DNA from: Marivita sp030148515
GTDB taxonomy: Bacteria > Pseudomonadota > Alphaproteobacteria > Rhodobacterales > Rhodobacteraceae
NCBI RefSeq assembly: GCF_048006345.1
Contig: NZ_CP180351.1
Span: forward strand, 3,906,001-3,970,000
DNA: 64,000 bases
Direction of reading: 5' to 3'
Within the stretch, counting starts at the first letter, position 1. The number at the start of each line of letters is the position of its first letter. This document shows positions 49,045 to 57,863 of this stretch, in pieces. Made by a program: the position numbers and the translations under genes. The notes beneath the pieces were generated by a model. The model was not told where the DNA came from and did no database searches. It saw only the letters and a program-made list of their open reading frames with translations.

Positions 49045-49935
49045 TCATTCGGCCGCGTTTTCGATCTGCATCACCGAGTCGAGGAACCGACGCAGATCGT
49101 CCTTGAGATCGTCGCGCGCCAGACCAAAGGCGACCGTTGCCTGCAGGAACCCTGCTTTCGATCCGCAATCGAAACGCTGTCCGCGGAACCGGTAGCCATA
49201 GACACCCGTCCCGTCGATCTCTTGCGCGATCGCATCCGTCAACTGAATCTCGCCGCCAGCACCGGTCTTGAGCTTGTTGAGGTTCTTGAGCACCTGCGGA
49301 TCTAGGATGTAGCGCCCGATCACGGCAAGGTTGGAAGGCGCATCTTCGACTTTGGGCTTCTCGACCATGTTCTTGACCGAAACCATCGACCCCATGTCTT
49401 CCTTGACGTCAAGGATACCATAGCTCGACGTCTTGTCGCGCGGCACTTCCATCGCGGCCACCATGTTGCCGCCGGTTTCCTCGTAAGCTTCGACCATCTG
49501 CTGAAGGCAGGGTTTTTCCGCCGAGATCACGTCGTCCGGCAGCATGACCGCAAAAGGTTCGTCGCCGATCAGACGGCGCGCGCACCAGACCGCGTGGCCC
49601 AGACCCAGCGCCTTGTGCTGACGCATATAGGCGATGGCACCGCTTTCCATGTTGGTGGATTTCAGGTCTTCGAGAATGTCCAACTTGCCCTTCCGGCGCA
49701 GTTCGCGCTCCAGAATGGGGCTTTCATCGAAATAATCCTCAAGCGCGCTTTTCCCGCGCGAGGTGATGAAGATGAATTCCTTGATGCCAGCGGCGCGCGC
49801 CTCGTCAATGGCGTATTGCACCAGCGGACGGTCCACCAGCGTCATGATTTCCTTCGGAACGGATTTGGTCGCCGGCAGGAAGCGCGTTCCAAGCCCGGCA
49901 ACTGGGAATACGGCTTTGGTGACTTTTCTACGCAT
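49045..49935 (-). CDS. galU: UTP-glucose-1-phosphate uridylyltransferase
   Basis: 296 residues, the usual GalU length. The nucleotide-binding signature is FPVAGLGTRFLPATKSVPKEIM, with VMLPDDVI and VEKPKVEDAPSNLAVIGRYIL following. It makes UDP-glucose from UTP and glucose-1-phosphate in the cytosol. In this context UDP-glucose feeds the neighbouring glycosyltransferases. ATG at 49935 has a GGAGGAG site 9 nt upstream. It is flanked by glycosyltransferase genes on the same strand. Confidence 0.96.
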   Translation of the reverse strand: MRRKVTKAVFPVAGLGTRFLPATKSVPKEIMTLVDRPLVQYAIDEARAAGIKEFIFITSRGKSALEDYFDESPILERELRRKGKLDILEDLKSTNMESGAIAYMRQHKALGLGHAVWCARRLIGDEPFAVMLPDDVISAEKPCLQQMVEAYEETGGNMVAAMEVPRDKTSSYGILDVKEDMGSMVSVKNMVEKPKVEDAPSNLAVIGRYILDPQVLKNLNKLKTGAGGEIQLTDAIAQEIDGTGVYGYRFRGQRFDCGSKAGFLQATVAFGLARDDLKDDLRRFLDSVMQIENAAE

Positions 49936-50048
49936 CGGGCTGCTCCTCCGTGTCGCGTCTCACTGCGCGTCCCTGGTTACCTGACAAACTCATACGTAAG
50001 TGTACGGCTTGAGACTCCAAATAATAAGGACTTTTGTCGAATTTGTGT

Positions 50049-51287
50049 CTAATCGACGAGAATTAGAGGATTTTTTGATCGAATTCCGCCTATTCGATTG
50101 AGCGTTTCACGCAGTCTCGCCTGCAGGTTGCTGGCGCGAACCAGCGGCTCCTGTCGCAATTCGCGTCCATAAAGGCCCCCGGTGTGCAGCCAGAACCCCT
50201 GTTCGGTATAGCGGACCCGGTGGTATTGCGCCGTGCGTTGGTAATCAATGACCGTGACCCGATGTCCCTGATCCGTCAGGGTTTTGGCTTTGGCATAGGT
50301 GGCTTTCGCATCGTGCCGCGAGACGACCAGACAGTGATCTTGTGCCTCTGATACACGATCCGGCACTCTGTTTGGCGCCTGGTCCTGCCAGTCCGGCGGC
50401 GCGATGGGCGCGCGGGTGCGTCCGGTATCATATCCTTTGGCAAGGTCGCGGATCAGCATAAAGGCACGGTCGGGGGGCAGAGAGCCATTCTGCATATGCC
50501 GCAAGAGCCAAGCGCGCCGGTCCGTCAGAAACGCCGCACGGGCCGCGTCCTGATCCTGTGGCGGGCAATGCTTGCCATGAAACACCGCTGCCGACGCGGC
50601 AATCTCGAACACATCGCGCGGTGTCCGGTCAGCAGCGCGGAACCGGCTAGGCCCGCTGGCATGATGCACCACCGCCTTGGGCACAAACACCGTTTGCCCG
50701 CCATCGCGCGAAATCCGGTAGGTCAGATCGGTTTCATCAAGGTAGAAGGCGAACCGTTCATCAAACCCGCCTTGCGCGACGACCACTGACCGACGCAGCG
50801 CCATATTGGTGCCATGCAGGCGCGGCAGCCGCCCATCCTCGGGTGACAGAACCACCGGCGCATCGCCCGTAGCGGCGATGGCATGGCTCTGTCCAAACGC
50901 ATCCACCCGCGACGCCGCATGCTGCACCGAAATACCGTTGCGCCCCAGTGTCGTCCCGCCCACCTGTGCGACCGCCGCATCACCAAACCCTTGGGCCAAA
51001 TGCGCCAGCCATGTCGGTTCCGGCACCGCGTCATCGTCCAGAAAGGCAACCACCTCGCCCCAAGCGGCGTTCACCCCGGCATTTCGCGCAGCCGAGATAT
51101 TGGCGATGTCGAGGTCGATCACCCGCGCAAAGTCAAAGCGTCGTGCAACCTGCGCCCCGGTCGGGCAGGCAACGACGACTGTTTCGAAGCGGGGATAGTC
51201 GAGCTGCGAAACGGCGTGCAAACAGCGCTTCAACCAGTCCGGCCGCCCACGGCTGACAATAATGACACTGATGGCAGGCACCGACAT
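50049..51287 (-). CDS. Glycosyltransferase family 2 with extra C-terminal domain
   Basis: 412 residues. The N-terminal GT2 (GT-A) domain (about 1-260) has ISVIIVSRGRPDWLKRCL, NISAARNAGVNAAWGEVVAFLDDDAVPEPTW (DDD metal site) and FAFYLDETDLTYRISRDG (catalytic ED region). The last 120 residues (CLVVSRHDAKATYAKAKTL to the end) are an extra domain I do not recognise, possibly acceptor-binding. It starts 8 bp after cysQ on the same strand, so the two form an operon. Confidence 0.88.
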   Translation of the reverse strand: MSVPAISVIIVSRGRPDWLKRCLHAVSQLDYPRFETVVVACPTGAQVARRFDFARVIDLDIANISAARNAGVNAAWGEVVAFLDDDAVPEPTWLAHLAQGFGDAAVAQVGGTTLGRNGISVQHAASRVDAFGQSHAIAATGDAPVVLSPEDGRLPRLHGTNMALRRSVVVAQGGFDERFAFYLDETDLTYRISRDGGQTVFVPKAVVHHASGPSRFRAADRTPRDVFEIAASAAVFHGKHCPPQDQDAARAAFLTDRRAWLLRHMQNGSLPPDRAFMLIRDLAKGYDTGRTRAPIAPPDWQDQAPNRVPDRVSEAQDHCLVVSRHDAKATYAKAKTLTDQGHRVTVIDYQRTAQYHRVRYTEQGFWLHTGGLYGRELRQEPLVRASNLQARLRETLNRIGGIRSKNPLILVD

Positions 51288-51295
51288 GGCGTCGG

Positions 51296-52093
51296 TCAGA
51301 CAGGGCTCAGGTCGATGCCCGGTGCCGTTGCCACAAAGTACGGGTTGGCAAACCCCGGCTTGCCATAGACCAGAGGCTCAAGATCATCGAGGCGCAGAAC
51401 CCTGCCGCCCGCACCGGTCAGGACCGCATGGCCCGCTGCCGTGTCCCACTCCATCGTCCGGCCCAGACGGGGATAGAAATCTGCCTCGCCCGTGGCGACA
51501 AGACAAAACTTGAGCGAGGACCCCGCGCTCTTGCTGTCCTTGACGCTGTAGCGGTTGATGTAATCGTCGGTCGCCTGATCGCGATGCGATTTTGACGCCA
51601 CGACCATCAGCGCGCCGCTGTCTGGGTCCGACACTTGGATCGCTGTTGTCGCGCCGGGTGTCTGCTTGTCGAAATCTCCGGTCTCCTCCACGCTTTGGCC
51701 AGAGGCATCCGTATAGAACAACCGGTTCTTCGCCGGCGCATAGACCACGCCCCGCGTCGGCACGCCATTCTCGACCAAAGCGATATTGACGGTGAAGTCG
51801 CCCCGCCGTTGAACGAACTCCTTTGTGCCGTCCAGGGGATCGACGATCAGGAAATCACGCACATCCAGATCATGTGTGTCGGCCTGTTCCTCGGTGATCA
51901 GGGCAATCTCGGGAAACGCCGCGCGCAACCCGGCCGAGATCAGAGCATCTGCGGCTTCATCCGCTTCGGTGACCGGGCTATCGTCGGATTTCGCACGGAC
52001 ATCGAAATCGTCGGCCTTGTAGATCTCCATGATCTTGTCCCCTGCTTCAAGCGCAAGGCGACGCATCGTTTGCGTCAGGTCTTCATAGTTCAT
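51296..52093 (-). CDS. cysQ: 3'(2'),5'-bisphosphate nucleotidase CysQ
   Basis: 265 residues of the inositol-monophosphatase superfamily. The metal-binding motifs are ITEEQ, IVDPLDGTKEFVQRRGDFTVNIAL, and MEWDTAAGHAVLTGAGG near the C-terminus, typical of CysQ. The enzyme hydrolyses PAP, the by-product of PAPS-dependent sulfotransferases and of sulfate reduction, to AMP, relieving product inhibition. Its place beside glycan genes and within 8 kb of a sulfotransferase fits that job. The start is ATG 52093 or GTG 52099. It is coupled to the downstream GT2 gene and divergent from the ABC permease. Confidence 0.92.
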   Translation of the reverse strand: MNYEDLTQTMRRLALEAGDKIMEIYKADDFDVRAKSDDSPVTEADEAADALISAGLRAAFPEIALITEEQADTHDLDVRDFLIVDPLDGTKEFVQRRGDFTVNIALVENGVPTRGVVYAPAKNRLFYTDASGQSVEETGDFDKQTPGATTAIQVSDPDSGALMVVASKSHRDQATDDYINRYSVKDSKSAGSSLKFCLVATGEADFYPRLGRTMEWDTAAGHAVLTGAGGRVLRLDDLEPLVYGKPGFANPYFVATAPGIDLSPV

Positions 52094-52219
52094 GGTCACA
52101 GGCCCTCAGTTCGATTGATTTAAATGCGCGCCTCTCTTATCATTGGCTTAACAAATGTCCGCAACAACAGTCAGGTCAATTGACGGAAAAACGCGGGCTG
52201 CGGCAGAGGCAGACAAAAG

Positions 52220-53050
52220 ATGTTTCAGAAAACGGTTCCGACCAACCGGGTGTCCTCGGCGGTCAACATTCTTGAACTGACCTACCACAACACCGTCCGC
52301 GAGATCCGCAAGGCGCATGGAAATGCGTTCATGTCGATTGCCGTCAGCGTGTTCCAATCGCTGCTCTTTGTGCTGTTCTTTTACATCATGTTCAACATCA
52401 TGGGCGTCAAAGGGCTGGCGCTGCGGGGTGATTTCGTCATCTTCCTGCTCACCGGCATCTTTCTGTTTATGACCCACAACAAGGCCGTGGGCGCTGTCTT
52501 GGGCAGCGAAGGCCCGTCAAGCCCGATGATGCAGCACGCGCCGATGAACACCGTCATCTCGATTTTTTCGGGAATGTTGTCCGTCCTCTATATTCAGATG
52601 CTGGCGATCTTCTTCATTCTCTTCATCTACGACGTAACCTTGAACCCCTATGTGTTGACGGAAATCGTCGATCCTGCGCCGGTCATGGGCATGTTGCTGC
52701 TGGCCTGGATTTCGGGTGGTTCGGTCGGCATGGTGTTTCTGGCGATGAAGCCATGGTTGCCGGGGCTGACCGCCACCCTTTCGAATGTCTACAAACGTGC
52801 CAACATGATCGCGTCCGGCAAGATGTTCGTGGCCAATTCTCTCCCGGCCTTCATGATTTCGATGTTCGACTGGAACCCGCTGTTTCACACCATTGACCAG
52901 GCACGCGGCTATGCGTTCATCAACTATGTCCCCCGGAATTCGAACTGGGAATACGTGGTTTATCTGTCTCTGACCCTGCTCATGATTGGGCTGATGGGGG
53001 AATTCTATACGCGCAAACATGCGTCCGCCTCATGGTCGGCCCGGCGCTGA
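52220..53050 (+). CDS. Polysaccharide/ABC-2-type exporter permease (KpsM-like)
   Basis: 276 residues with about six membrane helices and the ABC-2 permease pattern: an N-terminal amphipathic helix (LTYHNTVREIRKAHGNAF), then SIAVSVFQSLLFVLFFYIMFNIMG and later FILFIYDVTLNPYVL. The C-terminal WNPLFHTIDQARGYAFINYVPR resembles the end of capsule/O-antigen exporters such as KpsM and Wzm. It would form the pore for glycan export. The matching ATPase (KpsT/Wzt) is not adjacent. ATG at 52220 lies 126 bp from the divergent cysQ. It touches the convergent AlkB dioxygenase stop. Confidence 0.82.
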   Translation: MFQKTVPTNRVSSAVNILELTYHNTVREIRKAHGNAFMSIAVSVFQSLLFVLFFYIMFNIMGVKGLALRGDFVIFLLTGIFLFMTHNKAVGAVLGSEGPSSPMMQHAPMNTVISIFSGMLSVLYIQMLAIFFILFIYDVTLNPYVLTEIVDPAPVMGMLLLAWISGGSVGMVFLAMKPWLPGLTATLSNVYKRANMIASGKMFVANSLPAFMISMFDWNPLFHTIDQARGYAFINYVPRNSNWEYVVYLSLTLLMIGLMGEFYTRKHASASWSARR

Positions 53051-53653
53051 TCAGGTCACGACCCGCAGCGTCAGGTTGATCCGACCGCCCTTGGGCAAAA
53101 GCGTCGAACTGTTCGGGCGGATGCGGTCGATCCCGTGATAGGCGCGCCGCGCCTCACCCCCCATCACAACCACATCGCCGGATTTCAGCCAGACCGACTC
53201 GGTCTTCCCGCCCCGCGTCGCGTTGCCCATCCGAAACAGTGCCTCGTCCCCAAGCGAGACTGAAACAACAGGCTGCGACAGGTCGGCCTCGTCCCGGTCC
53301 TGATGCATCCCCATCTTGGCCGTGGCATCGTACCAGTTGATCAGACAGCATTCCGGCGTCCGGGCGTACGGAACAATGTCCTGCCACATCCCCAGCAGCT
53401 CTGCCGGAATCGGAGGCCACGGCACACCGGACGGGTGCAGCCGCTCGTAGCGATAGCCCTTACGGTCACTGATCCAACCATAGGTGCCAGCCGCGCTCAT
53501 GCGCACTGACATCGGTGTGCCGCGCGGTGTGACAGGCTGAACCAACGGGGCCCGACCCAGACAATCGCGCAGGTCCGCCACCAGTTGTGCCTGCGCATCC
53601 GGCGCAAAATAACCCGGATGAATCTCGAAATCGCGGATGCGCAGCACAGTCAT
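53051..53653 (-). CDS. alkB: Alpha-ketoglutarate-dependent dioxygenase AlkB (DNA repair)
   Basis: 200 residues of the 2OG-Fe(II) AlkB family, unrelated to the alkane hydroxylase at 12017. The iron site is HQDRDE (H and D of HxD), with SLGDEALFRMG, SGDVVVMGGEARRAYHGIDRI (second histidine) and the terminal RINLTLR arginine. It repairs 1-methyladenine and 3-methylcytosine by oxidative demethylation. The preferred start is 53653 (MTVLRIRDFEIHPGYF); longer in-frame extensions reach into the dnaK promoter region and are rejected. Divergent from dnaK. Confidence 0.92.
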   Translation of the reverse strand: MTVLRIRDFEIHPGYFAPDAQAQLVADLRDCLGRAPLVQPVTPRGTPMSVRMSAAGTYGWISDRKGYRYERLHPSGVPWPPIPAELLGMWQDIVPYARTPECCLINWYDATAKMGMHQDRDEADLSQPVVSVSLGDEALFRMGNATRGGKTESVWLKSGDVVVMGGEARRAYHGIDRIRPNSSTLLPKGGRINLTLRVVT

Positions 53654-53722
53654 GAACCAAGAATAATGCGCGCAGCGATGAAACACATACGGAATTTTCA
53701 GGATTACCCGGTAGCAGCAACG

Positions 53723-53752
53723 CTTGCAGGCCTGTTGATGCCTCCTTATATA
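53723..53752 (+). promoter_or_regulatory. Candidate dnaK promoter
   Basis: CTTGCA (53723-53728), an 18-nt spacer and TATATA (53747-53752) lie about 110 bp before the dnaK start in the divergent gap with AlkB. The CTTG -35 start is shared by alphaproteobacterial RpoH promoters, so a heat-shock promoter is possible, but the match is partial. Confidence 0.35.
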
Positions 53753-53861
53753 CCCACCGGACCCGCTGGAACGAAATGACAGCGGAACAGAATGCGGGGC
53801 GGGATGCCGGAATGGGTCTTCGTCTCGTGACATCGCCTTAAGATATGAAGGGATCGAAAAC

Positions 53862-55784
53862 ATGGCCAAAGTGATTGGTATTGACCTCGGTACAACCAAC
53901 AGCTGCGTCGCGATCATGGATGGATCGCAACCACGCGTGATTGAAAACTCCGAGGGTGCACGCACAACCCCGTCCATCGTGGCATTCACCGACGACGAAC
54001 GCCTCGTGGGTCAGCCGGCAAAGCGTCAGGCTGTCACCAACCCTGAAAACACCGTCTTCGGCGTCAAGCGCCTGATCGGCCGCCGCAATGATGACGCCGA
54101 TCTTGCCAAGGACCGCAAGAACATGCCGTTCGAGGTGATCGACGGCGGCAATGGCGACGCATGGGTGCGCGCCAAGGGCGACAAATACAGCCCCTCCCAG
54201 ATTTCCGCCTTCATCCTCCAGAAGATGAAGGAAACCGCTGAGTCGTATCTCGGCGAAGAAGTGACACAGGCGGTCATCACCGTTCCTGCCTACTTCAACG
54301 ACGCCCAGCGTCAGGCAACCAAGGATGCGGGCAAGATCGCCGGTCTCGAAGTGCTGCGCATCATCAACGAACCGACAGCAGCGGCACTGGCATACGGGCT
54401 CGACAAGAAAGAATCCCGCACCATCGCGGTCTATGACCTTGGCGGCGGTACATTCGACGTGACCATCCTCGAAATCGACGATGGCCTGTTCGAAGTGAAA
54501 TCCACCAATGGCGACACCTTCCTTGGTGGCGAAGACTTCGACATGCGGATCGTCAACTACCTCGCTGACGAGTTCAAGAAAGAGAACGGCGTTGACCTGA
54601 CCAAGGACAAGATGGCGCTCCAGCGTCTCAAGGAAGCTGCGGAAAAGGCCAAGATCGAACTCTCGTCCTCCAGCCAGACCGAAATCAACCAGCCGTTCAT
54701 CTCGATGGACGGCAAGACTGGCCAGCCGCTTCACCTCGTGATGAAGCTGACCCGCGCCAAGCTGGAAAGCCTTGTGGGCGACCTCATTAAGGCGTCTATG
54801 AAGCCGTGCGCCGCCGCTCTGAAAGACGCAGGTCTCTCGACCTCCGACATCGACGAAGTCGTGTTGGTCGGCGGTATGACCCGGATGCCGAAAGTGGTCG
54901 AGGAAGTGACCAAGTTCTTCGGCAAGGAACCGCACAAGGGTGTGAACCCGGACGAGGTTGTGGCGCTGGGCGCGGCCATTCAGGCTGGCGTTCTGCAGGG
55001 TGACGTGAAGGACGTTGTTCTTCTCGACGTGACCCCGCTGTCTCTGGGCATCGAAACGCTGGGCGGCGTGTTCACCCGCCTGATCGACCGAAACACCACG
55101 ATCCCGACGAAGAAGTCTCAGATCTTCTCGACAGCCGAGGACAACCAGAACGCTGTGACGATCCGTGTGTTCCAGGGTGAACGCGAGATGGCGGCCGACA
55201 ACAAGATGCTCGGTCAGTTCAACCTCGAAGACATCCCGCCCGCACCGCGCGGCATGCCGCAGATCGAGGTGACGTTCGACATCGACGCCAACGGCATCGT
55301 GTCCGTGTCCGCCAAGGACAAAGGCACCGGCAAGACGCAGAACATCACCATTCAGGCGTCCGGTGGTCTGTCCGACGAGGACATCGAAAAGATGGTCAAG
55401 GACGCAGAGGCAAACGCCGAAGCGGACAAGGAACGCCGCGAAATGGTCGAGGCCCGCAACCACGCCGAAAGCCTCATCCATTCGACCGAAAAGTCGGTGG
55501 AAGAGCATGGCGACAAGGTTGACCCGACCACCGTCGAAGCGATCGAACTTGCCATCGCGGCGCTCAAGGATGATCTGGAAGACGAAAAGACCACGGCTGA
55601 CAAGATCAAGTCGGGCATCCAGAACGTGACCGAAGCAGCGATGAAGCTGGGCGAGGCGATCTACAAGGCGCAAGCCGAAGATGGCGATTCCGAACCCGCC
55701 GCAGCAGATCGGGCACGTGGTGATGACGATGACAGCATCGTCGATGCCGACTTTGAAGATCTCGACGACAACAAGCGCGCCTGA
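53862..55784 (+). CDS. dnaK: Molecular chaperone DnaK (Hsp70)
   Basis: 640 residues, standard length. The ATPase domain begins with IGIDLGTTNSCVAIMDG and includes AVYDLGGGTFDVTILEID and VVLVGGMTRMPKV. The linker (DVVLLDVTPLSLGIETLG) and substrate-binding domain follow, with an alpha-helical lid and an acidic tail. It folds and protects proteins with DnaJ and GrpE (grpE is not here). An AAGGGA site precedes the ATG at 53862. A very stable hairpin separates it from dnaJ. Confidence 0.98.
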   Translation: MAKVIGIDLGTTNSCVAIMDGSQPRVIENSEGARTTPSIVAFTDDERLVGQPAKRQAVTNPENTVFGVKRLIGRRNDDADLAKDRKNMPFEVIDGGNGDAWVRAKGDKYSPSQISAFILQKMKETAESYLGEEVTQAVITVPAYFNDAQRQATKDAGKIAGLEVLRIINEPTAAALAYGLDKKESRTIAVYDLGGGTFDVTILEIDDGLFEVKSTNGDTFLGGEDFDMRIVNYLADEFKKENGVDLTKDKMALQRLKEAAEKAKIELSSSSQTEINQPFISMDGKTGQPLHLVMKLTRAKLESLVGDLIKASMKPCAAALKDAGLSTSDIDEVVLVGGMTRMPKVVEEVTKFFGKEPHKGVNPDEVVALGAAIQAGVLQGDVKDVVLLDVTPLSLGIETLGGVFTRLIDRNTTIPTKKSQIFSTAEDNQNAVTIRVFQGEREMAADNKMLGQFNLEDIPPAPRGMPQIEVTFDIDANGIVSVSAKDKGTGKTQNITIQASGGLSDEDIEKMVKDAEANAEADKERREMVEARNHAESLIHSTEKSVEEHGDKVDPTTVEAIELAIAALKDDLEDEKTTADKIKSGIQNVTEAAMKLGEAIYKAQAEDGDSEPAAADRARGDDDDSIVDADFEDLDDNKRA

Positions 55785-55807
55785 CGCTGGTTGGGCGGAA
55801 CCGAAAA

Positions 55808-55836
55808 GGGGCCGGTCCGGATACCGGGCCGGCCTC
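55808..55836 (+). terminator. Strong hairpin between dnaK and dnaJ (attenuator-like)
   Basis: An 11-bp GC-rich stem, GGCCGGTCCGG (55810-55820) and CCGGGCCGGCC (55824-55834), with an ATA loop and one G-T pair, extended by two more pairs. It sits 23 bp after the dnaK stop and before the dnaJ ribosome binding site. The tail (TCTCGTT) is only weakly T-rich, so partial termination or protection of the dnaK message 3' end is likely. Confidence 0.55.
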
Positions 55837-55861
55837 TCTCGTTCCGTAGAAGGAGGGCATG

Positions 55862-57013
55862 ATGTCCAAACGTGACTACTACGAAGTGCTCGGCCTCAAG
55901 AAAGGCGCTTCTGCCGACGAGATCAAGAAAGCCTATCGCGCCAAAGCGAAAGAGCTTCACCCGGATCGCAACGCAGACAACCCCAAGGCCGAAGACCAGT
56001 TCAAAGAGGCGAACGAGGCTTACGAGGTTCTCAAGGACGCCGACAAGAAAGCGGCCTATGACCGCTACGGCCACGCTGCCTTCGAAGGTGGCATGGGCGG
56101 CGGTGGTCGTCCCGGTGGGTTCAGCGGTGGCGGGCAGGGCGACTTTGCCAGCGCCTTCTCTGACGTGTTCGACGACCTGTTCGGTGATTTCATGGGCGGC
56201 CAACGCGGCGGCGGGCGTCAACGCGCCTCGCGCGGCGCCGATCTGCGCTACAACCTGCGTGTCACGCTCGAAGACGCCTATGCCGGGATGCAAAAGACCA
56301 TCTCGGTGCCGACCTCCGTGCAATGCGGGTCCTGCTCCGGTTCCGGTGCGGAAGGGGGCGCAGAACCCACAACCTGTCCGACCTGTTCGGGTATGGGCAA
56401 GGTCCGCGCGACCCAGGGGTTCTTCACCGTTGAACGCACCTGTCCGACCTGTTCGGGTCTGGGCCAGACAATTAAGAACCCCTGCAAAACCTGCAGCGGT
56501 GCTGGCCGTGTCCAGAAAGAGCGTGCTCTGTCGGTCAACATCCCCAAGGGTGTGGAAACCGGAACCCGCATCCGCCTTGCCGGTGAGGGTGAAGCGGGCC
56601 TGCGCGGTGGGCCTCCGGGCGACCTCTACATCTTCATCGACGTGGCCCAGCACGAGCTGTTCCAACGCGATGGCGTTCATCTCCATTGCCGCGTGCCGGT
56701 CTCCATGGCCGTCGCTGCGTTGGGTGGCAATATCGAAGTGCCGACCATCGACGGTGGCCGCAGCCGCGTCGCTATCCCCGCAGGCAGCCAATCGGGTCGC
56801 CAGATGCGTCTGCGCAGCAAGGGCATGCCCGCGCTGCGTGGCACAGGGCAGGGCGATATGTTCATCGAACTCGCGGTGGAAACACCGGTCAACCTGACCG
56901 CCAAGCAAAAAGAACTGCTGCGCGAATTCGAAGAGCTGAGCGAAGACAACAACCCGGAATCCAAGAGCTTTTTCAAATCCGTAAAGGGCTTCTGGGATTC
57001 CATGAAAGGCTGA
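55862..57013 (+). CDS. dnaJ: Molecular chaperone DnaJ (Hsp40)
   Basis: 383 residues. The J domain has the HPD motif in ELHPDRNAD, followed by a G/F-rich linker (GGMGGGGRPGGFSGGG). The zinc domain has four CxxCxGxG-type repeats (CGSCSGSG, CPTCSGMG, CPTCSGLG, CKTCSGAG), then the C-terminal client-binding domains. It delivers clients to DnaK and stimulates its ATPase. Two adjacent ATGs follow AGGAGG; the second (55862) has the better spacing. A hairpin at 57018 follows. Confidence 0.98.
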   Translation: MSKRDYYEVLGLKKGASADEIKKAYRAKAKELHPDRNADNPKAEDQFKEANEAYEVLKDADKKAAYDRYGHAAFEGGMGGGGRPGGFSGGGQGDFASAFSDVFDDLFGDFMGGQRGGGRQRASRGADLRYNLRVTLEDAYAGMQKTISVPTSVQCGSCSGSGAEGGAEPTTCPTCSGMGKVRATQGFFTVERTCPTCSGLGQTIKNPCKTCSGAGRVQKERALSVNIPKGVETGTRIRLAGEGEAGLRGGPPGDLYIFIDVAQHELFQRDGVHLHCRVPVSMAVAALGGNIEVPTIDGGRSRVAIPAGSQSGRQMRLRSKGMPALRGTGQGDMFIELAVETPVNLTAKQKELLREFEELSEDNNPESKSFFKSVKGFWDSMKG

Positions 57014-57017
57014 TCGG

Positions 57018-57042
57018 ACGGCCCCGCCCTATGCGGGGTCGT
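57018..57042 (+). terminator. Hairpin after dnaJ
   Basis: A 10-bp stem, ACGGCCCCGC (57018-57027) and GCGGGGTCGT (57033-57042) with one G-T pair and a CCTAT loop, begins 5 bp after the dnaJ stop. A poor T-tract follows (TAGCATTTCATT). A weak terminator or 3' stabiliser. Confidence 0.5.
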
Positions 57043-57080
57043 TAGCATTTCATTAAGCGCTTCTGCGCCAAAATCGGCGC

Positions 57081-57857
57081 ATGACGCGCGCGCCTTCCTC
57101 ACAACTCTCACTTTTCGAAGCCGCGGCTCAGGCTCAGGTGCGATCGGCCAAGCCGAAATCCCAAAAGCCCCCAAAACCGAAACAACCTTCCTATATCGGC
57201 GGCCACCGAAAACGCCTGCGCAACCGCTTCCTTGTCGGCGGGGCCGAACCGCTTCCTGACTATGAACTGCTGGAACTGATCCTCTTCCGCAGCCTCAAGA
57301 ACGGCGATGTCAAACCACTCGCCAATCTGCTGATCGCCACTTTCGGCGATTTCAACCGCGTCCTCTCTGCCCCCATCGAACGTTTGACCGAGGTGCAGGG
57401 CGTGGGGCCGGAAATCGCGCTCGATCTCAAACTGATCGAGGCGGCGACCCACCGCATGTCCCAGGGCAAGGTCCTGAAACGTCCCGTCATCTCAAGCTGG
57501 ACCGCGTTGCTCGACTATTGCCGCGTGACCATGTCGCACCGCGAGACCGAGATGTTCCGTATCCTGTTCCTCGACCGCAAGAACGTCCTGATCGCCGATG
57601 AAATTCAGGGCAAAGGCACCGTCGATCACGTGCCCGTCTACCCGCGCGAGGTCATCAAACGCGCGCTCGATCTGAACGCCTCGGCGCTGATCCTCGTACA
57701 CAATCACCCCTCGGGTGACCCAACGCCGTCAAACGCCGACATCGACATGACCGAAACCATCCAGCGTGCTTGCGAGGTTGTGGGCATCACCCTCCACGAT
57801 CACCTGATCATCGGCAAATCGACCGAGGTCAGCTTCAAATCCGAAGGCTATCTCTAG
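57081..57857 (+). CDS. radC: RadC/JAB-domain protein
   Basis: 258 residues. An N-terminal helix-hairpin-helix (about 80-125, LTEVQGVGPEIALDLKLIEAA) precedes the JAB/MPN metalloprotease-like domain with EIQGKGTVDHVPVYPREV and the metal motif HNHPSGDPTPSNADID. Despite the name, a DNA-repair role for RadC is not supported by later genetics; the family may be peptidase- or nuclease-like. No ribosome binding site is evident before ATG 57081. It is convergent with the OmpA chimera, 6 bp away. Confidence 0.9.
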   Translation: MTRAPSSQLSLFEAAAQAQVRSAKPKSQKPPKPKQPSYIGGHRKRLRNRFLVGGAEPLPDYELLELILFRSLKNGDVKPLANLLIATFGDFNRVLSAPIERLTEVQGVGPEIALDLKLIEAATHRMSQGKVLKRPVISSWTALLDYCRVTMSHRETEMFRILFLDRKNVLIADEIQGKGTVDHVPVYPREVIKRALDLNASALILVHNHPSGDPTPSNADIDMTETIQRACEVVGITLHDHLIIGKSTEVSFKSEGYL

Positions 57858-57863
57858 CCGCGC

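Noticed and set aside
53838..55673. Long open frame of 611 codons on the minus strand opposite dnaK
   Set aside because: Antisense shadow of dnaK, a known artefact for Hsp70 genes in GC-rich genomes. There is no domain and no ribosome binding site.
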